Shown piece after piece: positions 1 through 12,407 of a stretch of 64,000 nt of DNA. The DNA lies in assembly GCA_019022495.1 (NCBI GenBank), contig JAFEKR010000011.1:434001-498000 (forward strand), in the 5' to 3' direction. The stretch's first letter is position 1, and each line of letters opens with the position of its first letter. A model generated the notes under the pieces. It searched no databases. It saw nothing but the letters and a program-made list of their open reading frames with translations, and was not told the origin of the DNA. Source of the DNA: Epichloe hybrida. Taxonomy: Eukaryota; Ascomycota; Sordariomycetes; Hypocreales; Clavicipitaceae. The position numbers were made by a program, and so were the translations under genes.

Positions 1-1960
1 TATAAGGTAGTAGAAGCTAAATAGAAGATAGGTATAATAGTGTATATTTCTTTACCCTTTCTATTTTATAATTAAGTATAGACTAGGGAAAAGTAACCTT
101 ACGGATACACTATTAAGAAGGTCTAATTATAAAGGTAAACCTATATTAAATAAGGTACTCCTACTAGAGCTTTAAAGGAAAATAATAAATATCTTTATAG
201 TAGAAGAAGAAGTACTAATATATTAAAGAAGTTATAGTGTAATGCTAGTCTTAGAACTTACTAAGGTAAGAGTAGCCTAGGTAGAAGGCTAGTTAGCTAC
301 TATAGATCTAGTAATAGGTTAGCTAAATAAGGGTAATTTTAAGGAGAAGGTAGTATGTGTTTAAGATATTAGTATAGTATAAGTAATTTAAGGGGCTATT
401 ATATTACTAAATCCTTACTAATCTATAGTAAATAAACTATTAGCGTAACTACTATAGAAGGCATAGGACTAAGATCTAGATTTATAAAAGCACGAAGGTA
501 AGGTTAACTCCTAAGTAAAAGGGAGGGGAAAAGCTAGTCTATAGTTATATAGCATAAGGGGCCTCCTAATATATAAAGACTAGGTAGTTATTCTATAGGA
601 GCTTATCTTATAATAGGAGCTTCTATAGCTATACTATAATAATCTATTAGTAAGTTACTTTAGGACTAAACGTACTCTTAAACTACTAAAATATTACTAT
701 TAGTAGCTAGTAATAAGTAAAGCTATTTTAGACTATATATCTAGCTATAGAGTATGCTAGTATATAGTAGCTAGAAGGCATTACCTATATAGAAGCCTTA
801 AATTACTACTAATACTAAGGTAACTATAGGTAGAGATCTTAATGGATTTTATCACGGGATTACTACTAGTATAGCTAGGTAACTAAGAAACTAACGTAAT
901 TCTAGTAATTATAGACTAATTTACTAAGTACTTTATCTTCCTCCCTATATAGACTATAATTAATATGGCTAAATTAGTAAAGCTATTCTATAAGGAAATT
1001 AAGCTTTAATTTAGGGCGCTAGAGGGCATTATATCTAATAGAGGATTAGTGTTTATAAGCTAATTCTAGTTAGATATATATTACCTATTATGCATAAAGT
1101 GTAAGCTTTTAATAGTATTTTACCCCTAAACTAATAGGTAAATAAAGAGAATAAACTAAGTGCTTAAATATTACTTATAATACTTTATTAAAAAAAACTA
1201 ATAGCTATAGCTAAAGCTACTCCTAATAGCTTAATTCGCGTGTGATAATACTATTAATAAGATAATAGGTTACTCCCCTAATTACACTCTTATAGGCTAT
1301 TTACTTAAGTTTTGTCTAGCTCTTAAGGGTAAGAGTAGGGAGGGGGAGGTCCTAGAAGCTTATATATATATATAAAAGCTATATAAGGTTAGAGAGAAAC
1401 TAGTATATAACTAGGTAAGAGCTACTAAAGCATAGGTAAAGTATTATAACTAATAATACTAGCTATTAACCTTAAAAAGAGGAGACTTAGTACTACTATT
1501 AGTAAAGAATATTAGACTTAAGGACATAAAATAGAAGCTAACCCCTAGATTTATTAGGCTGTTTTAGATACTTAATACTATAGGTAAATAAGTATACTAA
1601 CTAGCGCTACCTAATAAGTATAGTTAACTATATAATATATTTTATATTAGTCTATTAGAGCTATAGAATTACTAGAAAGACACTATAGATAAAGAAATGC
1701 TAATACTAGACCTTAAAGATAAAGATAATAAATTTAAAGTTAAAGAAGTTAAGGATTATAGGAAGACTTATAAAGGTAATAAATACCTAGTAAAATAAAA
1801 GGGTTAGCTAAGTAAATATAATTAATAGGTAGTAGTAAAAGATATAGAAGGCGCTTAATATATAATTTAGGCCTTCTATTAAAGCAAAATAAGGAGAAAG
1901 CATAGTAAGTTATAAGCGAATTATAAGCACTAAGGAATAATATTACTATAGTAAAGGCTT
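1..1960 (+). mobile_element. Degenerate Ty3/gypsy-like pol fragment (integrase, chromodomain)
   Basis: Read on the plus strand with many stops, the stretch near 835-1090 still resembles a gypsy integrase core: MDFITGLP at the start, then ILVIIDLFTKY, and after about 40 residues ALEGIISNRG, which corresponds to the usual (A/P)EGIVSDRG. Around 1720-1870 a chromodomain-like segment follows, with KFKVKEV and YLVK..KG. This order (integrase then chromodomain) is that of fungal chromoviruses. The element enters from outside the window, has no identifiable LTR here and no open frame. TpA-rich decay suggests RIP. It is a dead copy; exact ends are uncertain. Confidence 0.7.
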
Positions 1961-3283
1961 AATATTATTAGTTACTTAAAAATTCTACCTAGAGGCTTAT
2001 ATTATATTATAAAAAAATAAAGGAAATAGTGCCTAAAGTGTAGGTAAAGTAACTAGAAAACCCTTTATTATAGCCCCTAGATAGAAGATAACCTTACTAT
2101 TAATAAACCTATACTTTACCTTATTCTTATTAGCCTAAATTACCTTCTTTATAGTATAGAAGAAGTAGTACACTACTATAGCCTAGGTAATATAGCCTAG
2201 ATCTAATAAATAAAGCTAAAGAACTATACACGCTTCTTACATAGCTATAGTATTCTCTAGGTCCTTCTATTAAAATATTAGTAAAGCCTTAGTAAATAAA
2301 TAATAAAAAGCTAAGGGTAAACTAGAAGAGAGGGGAATAGAGCTATGGCCACTAAGGTAACTTGTAACTACTACTAAGAGACTAGATAGCTCTAGTAAGA
2401 AATAAAGGCAGCCTACATAGAAAGGTTAGTAAAAAATAAGTAATTAGGTTAGGATTTAATAGACTTAATATACCTTTATAGCACTAGTTAACCTAAAAGT
2501 AATATAGTATAAGGTGTTTATATAGTTAAATCCTATAACTAAGTTAAGGATATACTTAGTAAAGCTATAGTAAGTCTTCTCTAAAAAAACACTAATGCCC
2601 TCTTTATTTAGGGCAGAAATAGTAGCGCTTATAAGGGCCTATACCTACTTATAAATAACTATTAGGTTAAAAAAGTCACTAGCTATTATTACTATAGCCT
2701 AGTATAAAAAAGTTAGTAAGTTAGAAGCATAAGGTAATAGAATACTAAGTAACTTACTATCTTATAGGTATTACTACGCTTATTATATTAGAGATAATGC
2801 TTTAACTACTTATCCCTAGTAGTATTACTCCTAAGTAAAGAATAAGGAAAACTATATATAATCCTTAGTAAAGTAGCCTTAATTAGTAAGTGCCTCTTAA
2901 AGTTAGCGTAGCTAGTGTGTAAGTAGTGTATATAAGAGCACTTATAAAAGCAAATAGTATTAGCTTCTATAATAAAATAGTAAGGATAGGTATATAATAA
3001 GTTAAGGTAAATAAAGTCTAATTAAAATTAATTAGAATAGTCTAGAGTTATAAGGAGAAAAAGGGAGTAATATAATAGCAAGTTATAATAAAATTTATAT
3101 TATAAAGCTAACTAATTTGTTTGTTATTATTTTTATTATTAGCTAGTTAGTAAATAGCTATATTAAGGCTAGGGAAAGCTATTTAGGAGCCTAGCTATAA
3201 GTGAGGGGATAATTATAAGGCCTTACTTATAATATAGGTGCACCCTGCTAGCGCACTACGCTATAGGGCTAGGTCCACGTAAT
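1961..3283. other. AT-rich, RIP-like sequence without recognisable gene
   Basis: No open frame or protein family is recognisable. A faint RNase-H-like reading appears near 2600-2720 on the plus strand (AEIVAL...), which hints at another retroelement but is too decayed to call. The last 8 bases (3276-3283, CACGTAAT) form the left target duplication of the element that follows. Confidence 0.5.
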
Positions 3284-3292
3284 CAGAGCTTT

Positions 3293-3385
3293 GCACTACA
3301 CTACACTACACTACACACTACACTACAAGGGAATTTTTTTACTACACTACACTACATGTAGTATTTTGTAGTATTTGTAGTATTT
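3293..3385. repeat. Subterminal (ACTAC)n cluster, left
   Basis: Irregular runs of ACTAC/ACTACACTAC with inverted GTAGT runs just inside (TGTAGTATTTTGTAG). The same motif occurs inverted at 12264-12388, next to the opposite end of the element, so the two clusters act as degenerate subterminal inverted repeats. Confidence 0.75.
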
Positions 3386-3410
3386 ATAATTTTTAGTAAT
3401 ATAATTACTT

Positions 3411-3542
3411 ATAATAGCTTATAATAGCTTATAATAGCTTATAATAGCTTATAATAGCTTATAATAGCTTATAATAGCTTATAATAGCTTATAAAAGCTT
3501 ATAAAAGCTTATAAAAGCTTATAATAGCTTATAATAGCTTAT
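3411..3542. repeat. 10-bp tandem repeat TTATAATAGC, about 13 copies
   Basis: Perfect or near-perfect copies of TTATAATAGC; three consecutive copies are changed to TTATAAAAGC. Lies in the left arm of the hAT-like element. Confidence 0.92.
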
Positions 3543-3762
3543 AGTTTATAAGCTACTATAAGCTATAATAAATTATATTAACTTATAATATTATTAGTGT
3601 TAAAGTTTAATTAAAATTAAATAGTAAATAAGTAACTAAAATATAAATATAAATAAGTATAAGGAAATTATAGAAAAAGCTATACTTTTTAATTACTTAG
3701 TATTTTAAGCTTTTTAAATATATTAATAAAATAAAATACTTTTCTTTCTTATATTTTTTAAA

Positions 3763-3982
3763 ATAATAATAATAGTAATAATAGTAATAATAGTAATAAT
3801 AGTAATAATAGTAATAATAGTAATAATAGTAATAATAGTAATAATAGTAATAATAGTAATAATAGTAATAATAGTAATAATAGTAATAATAGTAATAATA
3901 GTAATAATAGTAATAATAGTAATAATAGTAATAATAGTAATAATAGTAATAATAGTAATAATAGTAATAATAGTAATAATAG
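3763..3982. repeat. 9-bp tandem repeat ATAATAGTA, left half
   Basis: About 24 near-perfect 9-bp copies. The array is interrupted by the copia insertion and resumes at 10788 in the same phase and orientation, so the two halves were one array. The Leu-only and Thr-Ile-Ile open frames on the minus strand are by-products of the 9-bp period. Confidence 0.93.
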
Positions 3983-4291
3983 TGTTAGATTCACAGGGTA
4001 TTGAATTCAATGTGTAATACAGTCGTGAGCCCGAAGAATAGTATTGTTATTAATTATCTATTCTAGGCTATGTTGTCTGTTGTTATAATTAATTAAGTTA
4101 TTAGAAAAGAGAGGTAAAAAGCTAGAAGTTATAATATATAAAGGGAAAAGGGGTTACGCGTTTGTGTCCCTATATTTCCTAGCTAATTAACGTGCTAGGT
4201 TGTGGGTTACGTGTGGGGTCCGCGTGTGGCCTAAGCTTCTGCTAGGTAATTACGGCTGCGACGCGCGATTAATATTACCTTTGTTCTAACA
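3983..4291 (-). repeat. LTR of the copia element (3' LTR in element orientation)
   Basis: 309 bp, TG...CA ends. Compared with its partner at 10479-10787 it keeps more C and G: for example TTCACAGG here against TTTATAGG there, a CpA-to-TpA type difference. Confidence 0.9.
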
Positions 4292-7200
4292 CTAGAACTT
4301 CTCTCTTTTAACATGATTATTAACGCGCAATATTAATCGTAGAAATGAAAAGAAAGACAAATTAAGAATATAATTAATAAGGGATATAAAGAAAAGAACT
4401 CATAGCCTGTCTAGGCGTATAGTTGCTAATAAAAGGGAAATAATAATCTCGCTTAGCCTGTGAGCCTGTGTAAGGATAAGTAAGTCCTTCTAAATCCCTT
4501 CTTTCCTTAAAATAACATATATACTACACTATAATACGTATATAATATCTTCCTTCTCCTTAGTAATACCTTTATCCTCCTACGCACTACTATTAATTTC
4601 TATGGTCTACTAGGAGGGCTTAGTAAGCTAGCGTGGTTATAGCTGCTAGGGATATTAACTATAAGGGCGTAAATCCCTTACGTATTACTATCTTATCCCT
4701 ATGGCTATCCTCCTAGAGAATTACCTTTTTCTCTTACTGCGCGTGTGTTATATATAAGTAACCTATCCCTTTATTTAGATAGTTATCTAGTTAGTTAAGA
4801 TAAAGCTCTTAAGGGCCTTGTTAGGTAATGCCTTTATAAAGGTATTAGCTAGGTTATTCTCTTTATTAATCTATTAGATCTTATAGAGTTCTTAGCATTT
4901 ATATAACTATTAAAGGGCTATGATATTGATTATTAGGCGTTTCTCCTTTATTATACTAAGCTTAATAAGGTACTTATATAAGGAGTATAAATCCGTATAT
5001 ATAATAACCAGGATCTTTAGGAGCTTTAGTTAGTTAGTAACTAAGTTTAGGGTGGTTGTAATTGCGTGAGCTATATTAATACTAGCTACTATACTATAGA
5101 CTTCTAAGGTAAGCATGCTTTACATAACTCTCTTACTCTTTATTAAGCTAAAGTATATAATATTACCTTTAATTATAAACTTACTATTAGTGTAGTCTTT
5201 ATTCGCTAGGATAAGTATATATCCTAGTTATAAGGATAGGTCCTAGTTATTAGTAAAGGATTTATTTATAAAGGCAAAAAGCTTTGCCTTCTTAAGGTTA
5301 ATTAGGATAAACATTAGACCTCTTTCCGGGTAATCTATCTGCTACTTTAGGTGGCGATTAAGGGCTTTTACGTTCTCTAGGGTTAGCTCCTAGTGTTATA
5401 TAGTAATAGATAGGTTAAAGTAAGCCTCTAGTTAGCAGATTAAGGCGATGTAAGCGCCTTAGGCCCTTTACTTAATGTATTTACGCTTTAAGTTAGTTAT
5501 TAGAACTAACTCTAACTTATTACTCTACCCTTTCTACTAGATCTTAATAGTATTATTCTCTAGTAAGATAATACTACTATTAAACGTAAGAGGGTAGTCC
5601 TAAGTTAGGAATTGCTTTAGCTTTATATTAAAGCTTACTATAGTAAGCTAGGTCTCTTCCTTCTTAGAGAACTTCTTATCTAAGAGGCTAATTATGTTAT
5701 TAGTCTATATTCTAACGCAAGCAAAGTTAGGGCTTTCCTTTATAGTTATAAGTAAGTAAAGATTATATATAGAGGTTTCTATCTAGAGGTTCTCTCTATA
5801 ATGCTTATAATATATAACCTACTAGTATATTCCTACCTCTGTAAGCCTATAGAGGGGTTTTATAACCCTTAAGATTATACTAGGCAGGTAGAGATGCTAT
5901 ATCTGAATTAGTAAGCGCGCTAGGATTAGCTACTCTAGTAATGTATAGGCCTGTATATAAGCCTAATAGATATCTCTTAGCTAGATAAGGAATTTCCTTA
6001 ATCTTACTAATAGGGCTATCACGAGGATAAGACATTAGCTCGCGCGTTAAATCATTAGGGCCTATGTAAGAATAGCCTATTTCCCTTTATTCTCACACCC
6101 TTAGATTATAAGGCATGACTTTTTATAGGGTTCTATTATCTTACCTTTAATCTTATTAATAATTTAGGAATTAAAGATTTGAATTCTACTATGTTTTTCC
6201 TTGTTAAATATAATAAATTTAAATATACCTTACTTAATTAAGGCATTGATTTCCGCTTTTGTTAATAGCTTAAAAGGTTTGCTAGGGGTCTTAATAATTC
6301 CTTCCTTGCGTAGCTTAATTATAAGAGCTAGTTTACTATATTCTTTTGCTAATAGAAAGGTATTAGCACCTTAAGGCATTATAGAAGGGTTCTTCTATAG
6401 CCTTTCGCGTCCTTGCTTTAGTAGTATTAGTAGTACTATATTTTTATTATAGGCCTCTTACCCTTTTTCTCCTTTCTCTTTACTAGGCTTTACTATTTTC
6501 TTTACACTAGGATTATTATAGTAAGGCTTAATAGATATTAACCTAAAGGTCTTTAGGCCTCTAGGTATATTAAGTATATAGCTTTCTCTAGTAATTACTA
6601 GTAGCTTATATAGACCTACCTATCCCTTACCTTCTTACTAGACCTTAATCTTTAATCTAAGTAGTAGGCTAAGGGTCTTTAAGGTATCTAGGCTATTATG
6701 TTTAGTAAGGGCCTTATTAACCTTCTAGATAGCGTAGAGTCTCTTAATTTCTTTAGTAGCCTTCTATACTATAATTATATACTATGTGATATTAGGTAAT
6801 AGTAGGGACTTATTTATTATACGTAGGTAGGCTTTAAAGATAAGGAGGGTTAGGATAAGGCTATTAGGGCCTATAGTGTTATTTAGGGCCTTAATTACTA
6901 TTTAAAGGGTAATAGGTTCTGGTGTTATAAGGTATTTGTGTCTAATTATATTATAAGCTCTTTAGAGCGGCTTATAATACCTTTTAACCTTCCCTATACT
7001 ATAGTGTGCCTTAATAGGGACTTCCTTAATTAAAATTGATATTAAAGCTACGAATTGTCTGAATTTATTGCTATGGAAGTTTGTTCTAGTGTCTATGATA
7101 ATAAAGTCTAGGGGGCCTAGGTAAGCATTAATCTAGTATATTCGGAGGGCTTCCTAGGTTATTTTCGCAGAGATATTATTAAGGAATTTTGCTATATTAA

Positions 7201-10200
7201 ACGCTATAGCTATATTTATAGCGTGAAGTATAGGGTAATTACTATCTAAGTAGAAGATATTTACTATTACTTTATAATTAAAGCTACACTTATCCTTAAG
7301 GGTGAACTTAAAGTAATTAGGGCTATCTATATATATTTAGTATTAGTAATAGATTCTTATTAGCTTCCTAATAGCTTTAATGTTAATATTATGCCCTAAT
7401 CTACAAAGAACCTTATATAGGCGTTAGATTAATGGATGTCTAAAGCGGTAGTGTAATTACTATAGCTTACCTTCTATAAGGTAGCTCTAAGCAACTACTT
7501 CTTCTTTCTATGTAAGAAGTATTTAGGTGTAGCCTTATTTACATATAATAGGGACTTTAATATTTCCTTATTATAGCGTGTTCTTAGAGATATTAAAGTT
7601 AATCTTTAGATAGTTTATATTATTAAGGGATAAGAGAAATAGAGTGTTTGTAGGGATAACCTAAAAGAGGATGTTTCTAAAGGGAGTAGGCACTGTAGCT
7701 GCTCTAAGCGTGATAATTAGGTCTCCTGCGCTAAATCTAACTAATGCCTTCTTCTCTATTAATTTATTAAGCTATAATGTGGGTATCTAATATTATAAAG
7801 TAAGAAATTAAGGGTGCCCTACTGTAGAGAACTTTGCGGCTCCTATATTAGGCATAATCCCTTAGAATGTCGCATAGGAATAGTAATCTTCTAATATAAA
7901 TATTACTAGGGCTTTATTCATAAGTTCCTGCTAAAAGGGGTTTTCTTTGCTTAGACTATAATAAGCTACTTGCCTTATTAGGAAATAAACTATTCTTTTG
8001 CTATTAATCTAGGTTCCGTGAGTAAAGAAGCTTATAGGTACTAGCCTATCTGTATTATTAGGGCTATTATTAAATCTAATACTCTTTATATACTAAGTGA
8101 TTTTATTATTAATAGGGGGTTAGGACTTATGTTCTCCCTTATACTAAGTGAGAAATAAATAATATAAGTTATTAGTTAAATCTATAAGGTAGTAATTCTT
8201 AAAGCGTTAAAATGCCTTCTTATAGTCCTTTTTAGGGTGCTTAGATAACTAGTATCCTTCCTTACTATATATATAGCACTTCTTTATGCGGGGAGTACCT
8301 CCTCTTCCTTATGGTTTTAAGGGGTATTAGGTCTCTTTTCTAGTCCTATTATATCTTTAGTTAGTTTAGAATTGCTCTAGGGTTATAGCTTTAGTTAGGA
8401 ACTGTTAATGGTTTTTCTTCTCTTTCTTAATAAGATAAAGGGTTATTTTAATCTATTTATAGAACTCTTGTAGTCTGTCTAGCGGATCTATAATTACTTC
8501 TTTATACTCTAGAATACTATAATAGGCTCTAATAAGTTAATTCTAGAGTGCCCTTTTAGTTTAGCTTACTTTAGGTATTACTTATTATAAGATAGCTAGT
8601 CTTTCTATAAGTTTATTAAAGTATTTAATTATTAACTTACTTAGGTTATTATTTACTATTCCTTGTAGGGAAGTGTTATTTTACTCTAGTAAATATCTTT
8701 ACTATATATCCTTAGTTTTAAATTATTCTCTTATATAGCTAATAAGTGTAGGGAGATCTTATAGTTATCTAGGTTTAGAGAGGTGGTTTGCATAGTATTA
8801 TAGTGCTTTACCTTTAAGTATAACCTTAAAAGCATAACTAGCTTATTTAGGCTAGATATTAAGTAACTTACACTTTCTATAGAATGTTTAAAGCTTTGAT
8901 TTAAGGATATTATAGTTATTAGCGCTGTAAAGTTATTCTTTAGGGTATACCTTAGATAGGTTAATAATTTGCTTTAGCAAAGGTCTCTAGGTCTATAGGG
9001 GTTCTCTAGGTATTTCCCTTTATATTTATAAAAGGGGTAGTAAGGTCTTTAGGAAGTAAGAGAGTAGCTTTATAAGTAGTACCCTTAGGGCTTATTATTC
9101 CCTCTAATTCTCCTTTTTCTTATATTAGGAAGGAGGAATTATAGCTCTTTAAGCTATGCTAATAGGGGCACTACTAGCCCTAGATAGCATAGGTTGCCTC
9201 TATTAGTAACTCTCCTACTTAGGGGTATTATTAGTAGTATTACTAGGGTAATACTACTAACTTACCTCTAGTAAAGGTATAAGTAAGGGAGTTACCTGTG
9301 GATGCTTGCGAATGGTATCCTTAGGTAGTCTTAACTCTAGGTTAATTAACTTTCCTAGGGGAGATTAACTAGGCCTTCCTAGAGGGGATTAACTTAGTTT
9401 TCCTAGGGGAGTCTAGCTTATTAATCCTTTTAATAGTAATTATACTAATAACTAGGGTAATAGGGTAGGTTACCTAGTTCTAATATTACTATTATCTAGT
9501 AGATTATAGAAGAACTCTTTATTCTATAGGTTCTTTTAGAAGCCTATGTACTTCTTCCTAGCCTCTTTAATTTCTTTAAGAGTCTAAAATCTAAATTCTT
9601 CTTAGTTTACTACTTCTTTAAGGTTATTTACTATCTTAGTGCCTTTTCTAATAGTTATATACACTCTATTATAAAGAAGATAGTCTTAAAGTCTATTTTA
9701 TAAAAGGTCTTTTCCTTCCGTAAACTTATCCCTTAACTATTTATAGAAGTTATTACTAAATTTAGAGAATAGTGTTTTTCTAAATAACCCTTACTCCTTA
9801 TATTATTTAGTCTTTATAAGGATATAAAGACTAATTTCCTTAGGTGTTATTATCTCTTTATATTTAGAACTTCCTATTTATTAGAGTAGTTCTTCTATAA
9901 TATATTATTAAAGCCTTATAGAGATATAGGGGTATAGGTTAGTGTAAATAGGGGTTTTTCCTTTATTAGGGTATTTATTATTATCTCCTATTTTAATACC
10001 TTCTATAGTATTATTATAGCTATTAGTCTTGCTAGGAACTCTGAATTAACTAGAGGTCCTAGACGGTTTAGCTGCATCTGATATTCTAATTGATTGAGGG
10101 AGGCAGATCTTATAATATAAGAAGAAAAGGGGTATAACTGTGATTATATAACGTGTTTTGGATGTAAAGGATTACGAGGTGAGGCGGTTAACTTTAAATA

Positions 10201-10478
10201 TGTAATAGAACGTATAATAAAGAAAGATAAGGGGATAGCTTAGCTACTAGTATTAAACCTTTCTTTATTATTTCGGAGTCTATATAGATATAGATATTAA
10301 TACTAAAGTAAGAAGAGAGCTATATTATACCTTTCCATTAGCATAACTTATTATTAAACATAGCCCTCCTATTTTATAAGGCAAGTTATTATTAGATAAG
10401 CTACCTCTTCTAATTAACCTTACTAATCTGCGGTGTTCGAAGACTGCGTGGTTATTTATAAAGGTAACTACTAATTAG
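4292..10478 (-). pseudogene. Copia internal region, decayed gag-pol
   Basis: 6.2 kb with no open frame. The minus-strand orientation rests on the polypurine tract beside the left LTR and on RNase-H-like residues close to it. In copia order, integrase would lie around the middle and gag near the right LTR; I could not verify these because of dense stops. Confidence 0.6.
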
Positions 10479-10787
10479 TGTTAGATTTATAGGGTATTGA
10501 ATTTAATGTGTAATATAGTCGTAAGCCTGAAGAATAGTATTATTATTAATTATCTATTCTAGGCTGCGTTATCTATTATTATAATTGATTAAGTTATTAG
10601 AAAAGAGAGGTAAAAAGCTAGAAGTTATAATATATAAAGGGAAAAGGGGTTACGTGTTTATATCCCTATATTTCCTAGCTAATTAACGTGCTAGGTTATA
10701 GGTCACGTGTGGGGTTCGCGCGCGGCCTAAGCTTCTGCCAGGTAATTGCGGCTGCGACGCGCGATTAATATCACCTTTGTTCCAACA
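10479..10787 (-). repeat. LTR of the copia element (5' LTR in element orientation)
   Basis: 309 bp, identical in length to the left LTR, TGTTAG...CCAACA. Followed by the AATAG target duplication and the resumed 9-bp array. Confidence 0.9.
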
Positions 10788-10975
10788 AATAGTAATAATA
10801 GTAATAATAGTAATAATAGTAATAATAGTAATAATAGTAATAATAGTAATAATAGTAATAATAGTAATAATAGTAATAATAGTAATAATAGTAATAATAG
10901 TAATAATAGTAATAATAGTAATAATAGTAATAATAGTAATAATAGTAATAATAGTAATAGTAATAGTAATAATAA
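10788..10975. repeat. 9-bp tandem repeat ATAATAGTA, right half
   Basis: Continuation of the array at 3763-3982 on the other side of the copia insertion, about 20 copies, the last ones degenerate to AATAGT hexamers. The Asn-Asn-Ser and Ile-Ile-Val open frames are artefacts of the period. Confidence 0.92.
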
Positions 10976-11050
10976 ATTAGTAATATCTCTTTTTAAGAAA
11001 TAATTCTATAACTAATTAAAAAAAAGTATAAACTCTAAGTAAAAGGCAAC

Positions 11051-11580
11051 TATAAGAACCCACTTTAGACCCATTTTAGACCCACTTTTATTAATTCCTT
11101 CTTTTTCTAAGACTAGATTATAGAAAAAAGCATAAAAGTTATTAGGAAGTAGAGGGATAATTATAAGGACCCACTTTAGACCCACTTTTATTAATACCTC
11201 CTTTTTCTAAGACTAGATTATAGAAAAAAGCATAAAAGTTATTAGGAAGTAGAGGGATAATTATAAGGACCCACTTTAGACCCACTTTTATTAATACCTC
11301 CTTTTTCTAAGACTAGATTATAGAAAAAAGCATAAAAGTTATTAGGAAGTAGAGGGATAATTATAAGGACCCACTTTAGACCCACTTTTATTAATACCTC
11401 CTTTTTCTAAGACTAGATTATAGAAAAAGCATAAAGGTTATTAGTAAGTAAAGGTATAATTATAAGGACTTACTTTAGACTTACTTTTATTAATATATCT
11501 TTTTCTTTAGACAAATTTATAGAAAAAGCATAGAAACTATTAGTAAATAAAAGGTATAGTTAATAAGGTTTACTTTTAAA
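11051..11580. repeat. 100-bp tandem repeat, about 4-5 copies
   Basis: Units repeat with an exact 100-bp step (TTATAAGGACCCACTTTAGA begins at 11161, 11261 and 11361), with a diverged partial copy before and one or two decayed copies after. Each unit carries GACCCACTTTAGACCCAC, which matches, with one base missing, the reverse complement of the arm motif in the foldback element at 20390-20793. Confidence 0.92.
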
Positions 11581-12263
11581 CCTACTTTTTAGTATAATAT
11601 ATAGCTAAGTAAGTAAGCTAAAAATAGTATATATTCTTAAGCTTACTTTTAAAGCTTTTTTTTCTAATTTTAGTAATAAAGGAAAATATATTATATTTCT
11701 TTTTAATATTATAAGAATAATATTCTAGCTACTTTTTTAAAGCTTTTTTAAGGGTTTTTACATTTCTTTTAACTTAAAAAACCTAAAAACTTAATATAAT
11801 TATTTATAATTATAATAAAAGAAAATATATAGCTAAAAACCCTTCTATAATATAAAGTAAAAAAATTTATTTATTATAAATAGCTTATCTTTATAAATAT
11901 ATTATTATTAGATTTATTATCCTATTTATATATAATAGTAAATAATTTCTTTAGGGTAAATCTTAGATTTAAAGTAAAAAAAGTATATTAAAATGAATAT
12001 TAAATCTAATTAAAAATCTAGAAAGATAAAATAACCTTTAGAATTTAGGAAATAAATAGAGTTATATAGTAATACTAAAAATACTATACTTAGCTACCCT
12101 ATTCCTATTATAAGCTTAATAGTTTAAATAAGTATAAACTTTAAAGATTTATAACTAAATAACTAAATTCTAATAAAAAAGAAAGCTAATATTAAGTTAA
12201 TAAAGAAAAATCTAAAGAATATTATAAGATATTAATATGCCCCACTTTTATTTTTAGCCTTAT
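11581..12263. other. AT-rich filler inside the hAT-like element
   Basis: Very AT-rich sequence, no open frame, no clear repeat structure. Lies between the 100-bp array and the right (ACTAC)n cluster. Confidence 0.4.
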
Positions 12264-12388
12264 ACTACATGTAGTATTTGTAGTGTAGTGTAGTATTTAC
12301 TACACTACACTACATACTACACTACACTACAATTCACTACACTACATACTACAAGGAAAGTCAAAATACTACATTTACTACACTACAT
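12264..12388. repeat. Subterminal (ACTAC)n cluster, right
   Basis: Runs of ACTACACTAC and the inverse GTAGTGTAG immediately inside the right terminus; counterpart of 3293-3385 in inverted order. Confidence 0.75.
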
Positions 12389-12407
12389 GTAAAGCTCTGC
12401 ACGTAAT

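Larger units (their letters stand above)
3983..10787 (-). mobile_element. Ty1/copia LTR retrotransposon, structurally complete, RIP-inactivated
   Basis: Two LTRs of exactly 309 bp (3983-4291 and 10479-10787) start TGTTAG and end (T/C)AACA, and the element is flanked by the 5-bp direct repeat AATAG (3978-3982, 10788-10792). A pyrimidine stretch directly inside the left LTR (about 4298-4309) is the polypurine tract of a minus-strand element. On the minus strand near 4780-4930 a decayed copia RNase H end can be read (EKRLI, then a short gap, ALPNKAL). Every frame is full of stops and LTR differences are mostly transitions, as expected of RIP. Gag, integrase and RT cannot be delimited. Confidence 0.85.
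3284..12399. mobile_element. hAT-like non-autonomous element made of satellite arrays, split by a nested copia element
   Basis: The left end begins CAGAGCTTTGCA (3284) and the right end finishes TGTAAAGCTCTG (12399), an inverted repeat with one transition. Both ends are flanked by the identical 8-bp CACGTAAT (3276-3283 and 12400-12407). An 8-bp duplication and CAGAG ends fit the hAT superfamily. Subtracting the nested copia element (6,805 bp plus its 5-bp duplication) leaves about 2.3 kb. Inside are subterminal (ACTAC)n clusters at both ends in inverted orientation, a 10-bp array, a 9-bp array and a 100-bp array. No transposase is visible. The termini and duplication are read directly; the superfamily is an inference from them. 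Confidence 0.72.

Noticed and set aside
3723..4010. Minus-strand frames of Thr-Ile-Ile and poly-Leu
   Set aside because: Produced by the 9-bp array; no conserved sequence outside it. Same for the frames at 10746-11003.
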